Below are positions 1 to 6,659 of a DNA stretch of 24,515 bases, piece after piece (positions within the stretch are counted from its first letter, which is position 1; each line of letters starts with the position of its first letter). This stretch comes from JBDGRJ01 sp042218115 (lineage in GTDB: Bacteria; Patescibacteriota; Patescibacteriia; Magasanikbacterales; UBA922), in the NCBI GenBank assembly GCA_042218115.1, contig JBDGRJ010000016.1:1-24515 (forward strand), written 5' to 3'. The notes below the pieces were generated by a model that ran no database searches, was not told the origin of the DNA, and worked only from the letters and a program-made list of their open reading frames with translations. The position numbers and the translations under genes were made by a program.

Positions 1-6
1 ATTCAT

Positions 7-50
7 CCCCGACCTTACGGTCGGGGTATTCTACCCGCCTCGGGGCGGGT
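7..50. repeat. Tandem pair of GC-rich hairpins
   Basis: Two adjacent perfect palindromes are visible: CCCCGACC/GGTCGGGG (7-14 and 19-26, loop TTAC) and ACCCGCC/GGCGGGT (33-39 and 44-50). Neither is followed by a real T-run on either strand, so they are not textbook terminators. They lie just beyond the stop of the DUF1653 gene and could mark the end of that minus-strand unit or of a gene left of the window. A GC-rich hairpin followed by TATTCT also resembles the subterminal hairpins of IS200/IS605-type elements, but no transposase is visible here. Confidence 0.6.
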
Positions 51-60
51 TGGAAATAAA

Positions 61-294
61 TTAATTCTCACCTACAAACTCAAACCTGGGCACAATCTCT
101 CCTTCCCACTCTACATCAGCTAAAAACTCATCTTTAGGTCGGACCCAAATTGCCTCATCTCCAAACTCTTGTGAATCATAAAGCGCCTTGTAGATCACTA
201 CCTCTTCTTCAGTCGGCTCATAATAACCTTCATACAACACTTCATAGTAATCGCCTTTATAATGTTTGTATTTTCCGGGTTTAACCTTGCTCAC
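61..294 (-). CDS. DUF1653 domain protein
   Basis: A 77-residue protein that is essentially one DUF1653 domain. The family pattern is clear: KYKHYKGDYYEVL near the start, then VVIYKALYDS, the IWVRP block, and a C-terminal VPRFEFVG. The biochemical role of DUF1653 is not established, and members are small, soluble, single-domain proteins. There is no signal peptide or membrane segment. The start is GTG at 294, and it overlaps the end of the upstream 253-residue gene by 14 bases, so the two are probably translated from one message. No Shine-Dalgarno sequence is seen. Family assignment is confident; function is unknown. Confidence 0.85.
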   Translation of the reverse strand: MSKVKPGKYKHYKGDYYEVLYEGYYEPTEEEVVIYKALYDSQEFGDEAIWVRPKDEFLADVEWEGEIVPRFEFVGEN

Positions 295-1042
295 TTGAAG
301 GTTTTTTAGTAAATAAAAAATCTTCTTCTGTTACTGGCTCAAAGTCTTTTTCTGTTGTTCGGGTTAGATTGTCTTTGCGGTCCGATATTATATAACCACC
401 ATCCTTCAGTTTAGAAAACATTTGACTATCATGGTCAATTTGTTGACCCACTAAACTATAAGTAAGAATAGCACCAAATTCCTCTGTAGTTTCAAATCTA
501 TCTATCTGGTTCACTCGAGATGTTAGATCATGATCTCCTTTAAGTTTATTTTGTAATTCCTGTATTTGCTTTTTTTGATCTTTTACCAAGTCCTCACTGC
601 CATATATTTCGTTTTCATATATCTTAAATTGCACTTCTTCCTCACCGTCGCCAAAATCAAAACTGAACTCAATTTCAATATAATCACTTTTCTCTGTTGT
701 ATCAAAATCCTTACCTAAGTCTTCCAGCTTACTTTTTATCTCATCTATTATCTCTTTCCTCTCTACCATCGCTACCTCTCTCGCCCCTAAAAGCAAAGGC
801 AGCTCAATGTCCGAGCCGGAACCGATATATAGCATAGGATTTTCTTGCAAGGTGGATTCTAACTGAGAAAAAGCTTCGCTTGACCTAATCTTTTCTACCA
901 TCTCTTTTTTCTGTCTTAATTTTTCCTCTTTGCCTTCTCTATTGCTATAAAAATCAAGCTGTTCATATATTTGCTTCAAATCCTCACTGGGAAGCAGTTT
1001 TTCTCGTTCCGGGTTGTGACCTGTTTCAATATTACTGTCCAT
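281..1042 (-). CDS. Hypothetical protein, possible degenerate methyltransferase-like fold
   Basis: A 253-residue protein I do not recognise. Residues 1-70 are charged and probably helical (coiled-coil-like KEEKLRQKKEMVEKI). Residues 70-94 (LYIGSGSDIELPLLLGA, then VAMVE) look like the first strand, glycine loop and second strand of a Rossmann-type SAM-binding fold. The stretch around YSLVGQQ...LKDGGYIISD resembles the late strand of such enzymes. No catalytic motif can be assigned, so a methyltransferase is only a guess. It lies downstream of the VKOR gene with a 27-base gap and overlaps the DUF1653 gene, suggesting one minus-strand operon. No signal peptide or membrane segment is seen. Confidence 0.65.
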   Translation of the reverse strand: MDSNIETGHNPEREKLLPSEDLKQIYEQLDFYSNREGKEEKLRQKKEMVEKIRSSEAFSQLESTLQENPMLYIGSGSDIELPLLLGAREVAMVERKEIIDEIKSKLEDLGKDFDTTEKSDYIEIEFSFDFGDGEEEVQFKIYENEIYGSEDLVKDQKKQIQELQNKLKGDHDLTSRVNQIDRFETTEEFGAILTYSLVGQQIDHDSQMFSKLKDGGYIISDRKDNLTRTTEKDFEPVTEEDFLFTKKPSSEQG

Positions 1043-1069
1043 TTATAAATTAAGTAATTCAGTTTTAAT

Positions 1070-2062
1070 TTATTTTTTTTGATTCGCACTTCTTTTTAGT
1101 CTTCTCTCAATAATTTGGCTTACTCCCACAGCTACGGCTATCACAACTAAATACCCCCCGAATTGAACCCAAAATGAGTCCGGCAACCCTCTTGCGAGAC
1201 CAAAAAATAGAGCCGAGTACCAAGAGACGAAGGATACTGCTCCCAGAGCAAAAGACAATCGCCTGTGAAATACCATCTCGCCTTCTTGGTGTTCGTGCTT
1301 ACCAAACTCGATCTGCATCAAATGCGGTCTAATTTTTAGATTCAACACAGCTCCGTTCAGTGTTATTATTGCCACTACTGTCATTTTTGTCAAAAATCTC
1401 GGGTTTTGGGTAAGCTGATCGGCACTTGGTAGATAAAGCCCCAAGCCACTTAGTATTAAAATAGCAAGGCCGGCCCATACTACTTCAGAAACAGTATCAA
1501 GCACATCCGCTTCTTTGTGTGATATCTTATAATCTTTGAGAAAACGAAAAAAGAAAACATCGGTGATCGTAGCCCCTCCCACACCCAGTGCCAAGCCTAT
1601 TATATGAAATATTAACAAAACACGGTTGTGTTCACTCAAAAAAGGCACCAAAGTCTCAGTGCCGGCGGCCAAGGCTAATACTGCTATCAAAACACAGATG
1701 AAAGCAGAGGCTATACACCAGCTACAATACTCCTTTAGAGTAAAAATCTGCACAAACACTAAATAAAGTGAAAATAAAACAGCCCCGATGGTAATAGATG
1801 GTAAAATAACACCGACCCAACCAATGAAAAAAGAGGGTAAATACCACTTTAATCCATAACCTACAGCCACCAGCCCATAATAAATCATACCCAATACTTC
1901 CACTGAGATGCCGAAAAAACTAGAGAACTTACTGTGAATTACCTGATCACACTGCGCATCCAAAGGGCACTTGAGATGGGTCTTGGATCTCTTTTTTTGG
2001 AAGATATAAAAAGAGATTAAAAAACCTAAAAAGGATAAAAATACTACCGGAAGTATGTACAT
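1070..2062 (-). CDS. VKOR family membrane protein with extra C-terminal membrane domain
   Basis: A 330-residue polytopic membrane protein. Residues 1-130 form a bacterial vitamin K epoxide reductase (VKOR) domain. It has the loop cysteines C32 and C38 followed by FFGISVEVLG (the bacterial loop-plus-helix signature) and the active-site CxxC (C113, C116 in EYCSWC). In this family quinone is used to re-oxidise a periplasmic thiol oxidase of DsbA type, so the protein should drive disulfide formation outside the membrane. Bacterial VKORs are often fused to a thioredoxin domain, but here the remaining 200 residues hold four or five more membrane helices (around 145-165, 190-210, 225-245, 270-290, 300-318). 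Histidines H153, H256, H258 and H266 are present, and this domain I cannot name. It is two bases from the DUF3048 gene, so it is surely co-transcribed. Confidence 0.85.
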   Translation of the reverse strand: MYILPVVFLSFLGFLISFYIFQKKRSKTHLKCPLDAQCDQVIHSKFSSFFGISVEVLGMIYYGLVAVGYGLKWYLPSFFIGWVGVILPSITIGAVLFSLYLVFVQIFTLKEYCSWCIASAFICVLIAVLALAAGTETLVPFLSEHNRVLLIFHIIGLALGVGGATITDVFFFRFLKDYKISHKEADVLDTVSEVVWAGLAILILSGLGLYLPSADQLTQNPRFLTKMTVVAIITLNGAVLNLKIRPHLMQIEFGKHEHQEGEMVFHRRLSFALGAVSFVSWYSALFFGLARGLPDSFWVQFGGYLVVIAVAVGVSQIIERRLKRSANQKK

Positions 2063-2064
2063 AA

Positions 2065-3180
2065 TTATTCTAACTTAACAGAAGTTCTCTGATTTACGAC
2101 CTCTATCCAGATTTTTCCGGGCTGCAGCTTTATCTGATCACCTTCCGAATTAAAAAACTTAGTCCTACTAGACCTAGAATCTTTCTTCCACTCACCTTCT
2201 ATCTTGTGCCCTTTCATTAAAAACACGGCTTTCCCGGTTCCGGTAGTGCTCATATTCAGTCGTCCAACCTGATCTATCACCTCCGTATCTACATGCTGAA
2301 TTACCACTGTATCAGCTGTAATAGCATCCCCACTCTTATCTCTGTGTATCTTACCAGACTGAAAGCGTTCATATTTGTCAGTAGAGCTATTATACTGCCA
2401 CCTTACTTTATGATGTGGAGAGCTAAAATTAAGATTAATACTGCCTGAGCAATTATTGACTTCAGTTGAGGTAGCAGTATTTTTCGGTCTGCATTCTTCC
2501 TTGTTAGCAAAGGCCCAGCTGTTATAATCCTTATCTTCATAAGAACCAGAATACTCCTCTAATGCCTTCTGCCATAAGTCGCTGGAAGTATATACATTGT
2601 GAGGCTGATCTCTATTCTCGGAACGCCAGAAATACCACCCCTTAGAGAACTGATCCAGGTCATTGATATCTATATTTTTAATATAGTCAAGCGCTGAAGG
2701 TGAACCCCCAACATGAGCATACATCATATCCCCATACTCTCTAACCCAGTCAATAAAGTAAGGTCGGGCACTACGTATGGGACCTACTTTTTCTACTGTC
2801 TGATTTTTCGTATACAAAGCAAGAAATCTGGTGATATTACCTTCTACCGGAGCCTCATACACCACCCTAGCCTCAGACAGACCGGAAGCGGGGCGGGATT
2901 CTACATGATTTTCTATCATCATTCCCGCAAGCTTAGGGTTTTGCTCAAACTCCGTGCCTTTTATACAGTACCCATCCAGCCTTCTTCTTTTTTCACACTC
3001 TTTTGTTTCAGAATTATTTTTTTGCTCTGCTTTTTCACCAAAGGAAACCTCAGGGTTACTGTAAAAACCCCAAGCAAACCAAGCTAACAACGCAATAGCT
3101 GTCAGCGTTATTATAGCTGACAATACATAAAGATATTGCTCTTTGGTTAAACCGAAAATATTATCGTCAGAACTGCTCAT
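2065..3180 (-). CDS. DUF3048 (YerB-like) membrane-anchored protein
   Basis: A 371-residue protein with one N-terminal membrane anchor (about residues 17-40) and a DUF3048 pair of domains outside the membrane. Signature blocks include MIENHVESRPASGL, VVYEAPVEGNITRFLALY, GPIRSARPYFIDW, YAHVGGSPSALDYI and the PHNVYTS block. The B. subtilis relative is YerB, a putative lipoprotein of unknown function. Here no lipobox is seen, only an uncleaved-looking anchor. ATG at 3180 is chosen because it gives a complete anchor. It is the first gene of a group running through the VKOR gene, and it follows the L25 terminator, so it needs a promoter in 3181-3235 that I could not pin down. Confidence 0.85.
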   Translation of the reverse strand: MSSSDDNIFGLTKEQYLYVLSAIITLTAIALLAWFAWGFYSNPEVSFGEKAEQKNNSETKECEKRRRLDGYCIKGTEFEQNPKLAGMMIENHVESRPASGLSEARVVYEAPVEGNITRFLALYTKNQTVEKVGPIRSARPYFIDWVREYGDMMYAHVGGSPSALDYIKNIDINDLDQFSKGWYFWRSENRDQPHNVYTSSDLWQKALEEYSGSYEDKDYNSWAFANKEECRPKNTATSTEVNNCSGSINLNFSSPHHKVRWQYNSSTDKYERFQSGKIHRDKSGDAITADTVVIQHVDTEVIDQVGRLNMSTTGTGKAVFLMKGHKIEGEWKKDSRSSRTKFFNSEGDQIKLQPGKIWIEVVNQRTSVKLE

Positions 3181-3235
3181 TGAGCTAAAAATAATTAGTA
3201 ATTCTTACTGATATCAGGTTGTTTTATTGTAACAA

Positions 3236-3264
3236 AATATAAAAGCCCGCCGTAGTGGGCGGGC
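3236..3264 (-). terminator. Intrinsic terminator of rplY
   Basis: Read on the minus strand, GCCCGCC (3264-3258) pairs with GGCGGGC (3251-3245) around a short loop and is followed by TTTTATATTTT. It lies just after the L25 stop codon. Confidence 0.85.
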
Positions 3265-3290
3265 AACCAATTTGGTAGTTCGGGCTTGTT

Positions 3291-3986
3291 TTACTCTGCC
3301 TGCGGCTCCTCTTCTTCTGTCTCGTCCTCTTCTGTCTCGTCCTCTTCTGTCTCTTCTTCCAGTTCTTCTTCCTTTTCTCCTTCCACTTCTACATCTTCTA
3401 TAGACATCTCGTCTTCTTCTTCCTCATCGAACTCTTCTACAGTGACCTCAGCCACCTTGGCTACCAGCTGATCTTTGTCATCTTCTAGAGTTACCCCTTC
3501 AGGAGCTTCTATATCTCTCACAAAAATCGAGTCGTCGATCTCTTCCAGCTGAGAAATATCTACCTCAATGTGATCGACCAGATTCTCCGGTAGACAAGTG
3601 ACTTTCAACTCTTCCATCTCAGATAAGAAAACTCCACCATGAGCCTTTACAGCCGGAGCAGTACCCGTAAACTCTACCGGGATCTCGGTAGTAAGTTCTT
3701 TGTCCATCGGGATCTGCTTGAAATCGGCATGAATAACATTATTCTTTACCGGATCATATTGCAAATCTTGCACCAACACCTTCAAAGACTCATCCTCATC
3801 TTCGATATTCAAATCAACAAGATTAGATATCCCAGCTTCCTTGATCAACTTCCTGAACTCAAGATTATCTACACTTATTGAGGTAGAATCAATATCCGGA
3901 CCGTAAACTACTGCAGGAATCCTATCCTGGTCTCGCAGCTGATCCGGGTCTTCTTCTCTTATAGATGCAGCGATTGAGTATGACAT
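3291..3986 (-). CDS. rplY: 50S ribosomal protein L25/CTC form with acidic tail
   Basis: A 231-residue L25 of the long CTC/TL5 type, which binds 5S rRNA in the large subunit's central protuberance. Residues 1-93 are the L25 domain (RIPAVVYGPD, then VLVQDLQYDPVKNNVIHADF at about 70-90). Residues 95-180 are the C-terminal beta domain (EIPVEFTGTAPAVKAHGG, LPENLVDHIEVDISQLE). From about 185 to the end the protein is almost only Glu/Asp, encoded by a 15-bp tandem repeat. The gene sits 14 bases after the small four-cysteine gene and ends at a good terminator. There is no Shine-Dalgarno sequence. The acidic extension is common in this form of L25, but this one is long and repeat-built. Confidence 0.97.
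   Translation of the reverse strand: MSYSIAASIREEDPDQLRDQDRIPAVVYGPDIDSTSISVDNLEFRKLIKEAGISNLVDLNIEDEDESLKVLVQDLQYDPVKNNVIHADFKQIPMDKELTTEIPVEFTGTAPAVKAHGGVFLSEMEELKVTCLPENLVDHIEVDISQLEEIDDSIFVRDIEAPEGVTLEDDKDQLVAKVAEVTVEEFDEEEEDEMSIEDVEVEGEKEEELEEETEEDETEEDETEEEEPQAE
3313..3357. repeat. 15-bp tandem repeat inside rplY tail
   Basis: Three consecutive copies of the unit TCTTCTGTCTCGTCC (the last diverged at its end) encode ETEED on the minus strand. Copy number probably varies by slippage. Confidence 0.85.
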
Positions 3987-4000
3987 AGGTTATAGTTAGA

Positions 4001-4372
4001 TTAATCTATCTTCGGCGCCTCAGCCATAATAGCTGATTCGAATTTATTTTTATCTTCCAGTAATTGATGTAACTCTAAGATATGGTCGTGGTTTAGATTG
4101 GGAGCGTGCTCTTGTTTTAGTACATCTTCCGGCTCCAAATCAGTCAAAATACCCAGTGAGCTAGCCCCTATATCAGTCATGAGTACCACAGCTAGCACGG
4201 AGCTGAGACACTCTTGGCAAGTAATGTGTACTAAACTAACATTGCCTTTTTGACGCAAAATCCGAGCTCCGTCTATTTCAAAATCTAAGTCACATACAGG
4301 ACATTCCTGAATAAAGCTCAACGCTTGCTCGGCTTTTTCTTCACCTTGGTTTGGGTTTTGAGATTGCTTCAT
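4001..4372 (-). CDS. Small four-cysteine (zinc-ribbon-like) protein
   Basis: A 123-residue soluble protein with two CxxC pairs: C24/C27 (ECPVC) and C52/C55 (TCQEC), 24 residues apart. This is a classic zinc-ribbon arrangement. The stretch between them is strand-rich, and the C-terminal half (LTDLEPEDVLKQ, then a His/Leu-rich helix) has no motif I can assign. I know no function for it. It sits immediately upstream of L25 and shares a promoter with it that overlaps the 3' end of the rodA-type gene, so a translation-related role is possible but is only inference. A purine-rich AAGGGG lies almost directly against the ATG at 4372. Confidence 0.8.
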   Translation of the reverse strand: MKQSQNPNQGEEKAEQALSFIQECPVCDLDFEIDGARILRQKGNVSLVHITCQECLSSVLAVVLMTDIGASSLGILTDLEPEDVLKQEHAPNLNHDHILELHQLLEDKNKFESAIMAEAPKID

Positions 4373-4394
4373 ACCCCTTAATTAATGCAACAAA

Positions 4395-4423
4395 ACTATA
4401 GCATCAAAATTACGAAAAGTCAA
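4395..4423 (-). promoter_or_regulatory. Promoter for the four-cysteine gene and rplY
   Basis: On the minus strand TTGACT (4423-4418), a 17-base spacer and TATAGT (4400-4395) form a near-consensus sigma-70 type promoter. The TGA stop of the upstream rodA-type gene lies inside the -35 hexamer. The start codon at 4372 is about 20 bases downstream of the -10. Confidence 0.75.
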
Positions 4424-5544
4424 GATAATGTCGCTTCGTCAGACCTCTCTTTTGAGGTGTACCTTACTACACTCTCGACGACTCCTATCAAAAACAAGTT
4501 TATCACTAAAGAAGATCCTCCATAACTTACGAAAGGTAGAGTCACACCAACAATAGGAGCAAGGCCGATAGCTGATCCTATATTTAAAAAAAACTGAATT
4601 AAAAAGAAGGCCGCTATTCCAAATACTAGATAAGAACCAAACTCATCTTTACTCTCAGCAGCAATTTTAATCAACCTCCAAACCAAGACAAAGAAAGGCA
4701 GTATTACCAACAAGGAGCCGATAAACCCCAGCTCTTCAGCAATCACTGAAAACACGAAGTCGGTATGAGCCTCTGGCAAAAATTTGAGCTGACTTTGAGA
4801 CCCAAAACCTAGCCCGCGTCCGAACCATCCGCCCGACCCAATCGCAATAATAGATTGACGGAGGTTATAGGCTGCACCCAGAGGGTCCTTCTGTGGGTTT
4901 AAAAATGTGACAAAACGCTCTTTTTGATAATCTGCCAGCACAAAACTCCAACCCAGCAAGGCCACGGCTACAAAACTTACAAATAAACCAAGTAAATACT
5001 TTTTCTTTACTCCCGTAAACAATAAATAACTGACCCAAATACCGATCAATATCATAGCAGACCCCAAATCGGGCTGTAGCAAAACCGGCCCCACTATCAG
5101 TGCAGTTAAAAAAATACTGGAGGCAAAGAATTTAAGTTCATAGAACCTTCTCCCTACCTCAGTAGTTAGTAAGCTCATAATAAGAATCAGGCCTATTTTT
5201 CCTACTTCTACCGGCTGAAAAGATAGACCCATAAAACGATACCAGCCCTTGGTTCCGCTGACGGTAACTCCAAAAAATAGTACCCCCACAAGCAAAAGAA
5301 TGGAAAAGAAATAAAACAGCCGACTGTATTTTTTATAGACCGCTATATGCATACTACCTCCCACAATCATAGCTACCGCACCCAGCCCTGCAGCTGCAAG
5401 CTGGGTATAGATAAAATTAAGCTGGTCTCCACGAGATAAGTCTACACTATATATAGCAGCCAAACCTATAGATACTAAAAATATTACAGAAACTACCAGT
5501 AGCCAGTCATATTCTTGCAGATAATATCTGATTTTACTCCACAT
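4420..5544 (-). CDS. rodA: RodA/FtsW/SpoVE family peptidoglycan glycosyltransferase
   Basis: A 374-residue SEDS-family membrane protein, the usual length for RodA. These enzymes polymerise lipid II into glycan strands together with a class B penicillin-binding protein. Family marks are KGWYRFMGLSFQPVEVGK (about 99-116), LQPDLGSAMI (156-165), PEAHTDFVFSVIAEELG (257-273, with D262 at the position of the essential aspartate) and GLAPIVGVTLPFVSYGGSS (327-345). About ten membrane helices are predicted by eye. RodA rather than FtsW is favoured by length and by the PEAHTDF context, but the two are hard to separate without a tree. No partner PBP gene is in the window. The ATG at 5544 follows the upstream gene's stop by five bases, so they are co-transcribed. 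The stop is TGA. Confidence 0.92.
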   Translation of the reverse strand: MWSKIRYYLQEYDWLLVVSVIFLVSIGLAAIYSVDLSRGDQLNFIYTQLAAAGLGAVAMIVGGSMHIAVYKKYSRLFYFFSILLLVGVLFFGVTVSGTKGWYRFMGLSFQPVEVGKIGLILIMSLLTTEVGRRFYELKFFASSIFLTALIVGPVLLQPDLGSAMILIGIWVSYLLFTGVKKKYLLGLFVSFVAVALLGWSFVLADYQKERFVTFLNPQKDPLGAAYNLRQSIIAIGSGGWFGRGLGFGSQSQLKFLPEAHTDFVFSVIAEELGFIGSLLVILPFFVLVWRLIKIAAESKDEFGSYLVFGIAAFFLIQFFLNIGSAIGLAPIVGVTLPFVSYGGSSLVINLFLIGVVESVVRYTSKERSDEATLS

Positions 5545-5549
5545 AAACT

Positions 5550-6452
5550 TTACTGTGAGGGTGGGCCCATAAATTCATCTTGGTCGAAGATATTTATTTT
5601 CGGGTTAAGCTCCACCCTTGTTATATTCACATTTTGAGAAAATGTCAAGTTGACGCTTCTCTCTTCCCCGGTCCTAAACTTATCTATACTTATCTCTCTG
5701 GCAGCGACCAAAGAGTTGCCTTGAAAAAGTTTTACAATGAACCTGCCGTCCCAGTAGCTGTAAGCCGTATCATTTTTCACCCCAAAGGAAACATTGGCAG
5801 GCGTGTCCTCATCTCCTTGGCTAAAGCTGAAATTATTAACTGAAAAGTTAAGTCTAGCATTAGAGTAATTATCTATATTTCTGATTTTGTGTGGATCTAT
5901 GTTCTTCCACTTTATATTATCCAGAACAAACTCCGCCCCTTGCGTAACCGAACTATTTTCTACTCCGAAGATAGCAGTGGTATTTTTTCTCAGAGGCAGT
6001 ATAGTTGTTTGCTTAGTTTTTGTCTCACCACCAGGAAAACTAAAATGATAACTCATTTCTCCTAACCATCTTTCATTCCTATTGTCCACATCAGCCACGA
6101 TATTATACTCACCACTATCAGCCTGGACTATCTCTATATTACTTACCTCAGGTGATCTAGCCTCATACAAGGGGTGAAGTCTCTGATAGTTTTGAAACTG
6201 ACGTGCCTCTCGGACAGCTATCTCCTGATCCTGCCAGTATCCACTAGCAAAATAATAACTCCAGTATACCAAACTACCACCTAAAGTAATCAAAGAAAAT
6301 AAAAATAAAGCAGCGATAATACCTTTTCTAATCTGCACTCGATGCTGAAGGTACCACTTACCGAATCTAAGCTCCTTGCTGGAGAGGTCTTCTTTTCCCG
6401 CCTGATAACGAGATACGTCATCCGAATTGTCGTCGCCACCAAAGAAATTCAT
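5550..6452 (-). CDS. Hypothetical one-pass membrane protein
   Basis: A protein of about 300 residues, not recognised. After a charged cytoplasmic stretch (to about residue 45) comes one strong membrane helix (GIIAALFLFSLITLGGSLVYW). The remaining 230 residues are outside the membrane, strand-rich and Asn/Ser-rich, compatible with two Ig-like or FxLYD-like beta domains. The frame extends to a TTG at 6488, but the ATG at 6452 is preferred because it begins a normal cytoplasmic tail (MNFFGGDD). A TATACT box at 6468-6463 on the minus strand would start transcription only a few bases before that ATG, giving a nearly leaderless message. It lies directly upstream of the rodA-type gene, so a role at the cell envelope is likely but unproven. 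Confidence 0.75.
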   Translation of the reverse strand: MNFFGGDDNSDDVSRYQAGKEDLSSKELRFGKWYLQHRVQIRKGIIAALFLFSLITLGGSLVYWSYYFASGYWQDQEIAVREARQFQNYQRLHPLYEARSPEVSNIEIVQADSGEYNIVADVDNRNERWLGEMSYHFSFPGGETKTKQTTILPLRKNTTAIFGVENSSVTQGAEFVLDNIKWKNIDPHKIRNIDNYSNARLNFSVNNFSFSQGDEDTPANVSFGVKNDTAYSYWDGRFIVKLFQGNSLVAAREISIDKFRTGEERSVNLTFSQNVNITRVELNPKINIFDQDEFMGPPSQ

Positions 6453-6598
6453 AGTAGTATATAGTATACAAAAAAATATACCGCTCAACTAAATTTTCTC
6501 CAACATAATTCATACCTTCAAGACCGCTGAAAAATTAAAATTCCCAGAAAGGTGTTCGAACCTATACTTAATAGTACTTCAACGCACTGATTTTATTC

Positions 6599-6627
6599 TT
6601 GCCTAAACACCTCTAAAATGATATACT
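6599..6627 (+). promoter_or_regulatory. Promoter of gyrB
   Basis: TTGCCT (6599-6604), a 17-base spacer and TATACT (6622-6627) form a good promoter 32 bases before the gyrB ATG. The -10 lies inside a dyad, TGATAT-ACTA-ATATCA (6619-6634), which could be an operator. The rest of 6453-6598 shows nothing I can assign. Confidence 0.7.
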
Positions 6628-6634
6628 AATATCA
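6600..6634 (+). promoter_or_regulatory. Upstream element shared with the Kef gene (copy 1)
   Basis: This stretch begins TGCCTAAACAC, then TCTAAA, then ACTAAT. The same blocks in the same order and spacing occur at 21142-21172 before the Kef-type antiporter gene: 25 of 31 positions are identical by eye. Both copies end in a dyad centred on ACTA(A). Possibly an operator or a promoter class. Confidence 0.55.
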
Positions 6635-6659
6635 CTTAAAACTAACCCAACTACAAAAT

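Noticed and set aside
3286..3471. Plus-strand Ser-rich reading frame
   Set aside because: It is the mirror of the Glu-rich tail of rplY; the poly-Ser arises from the same tandem repeat.
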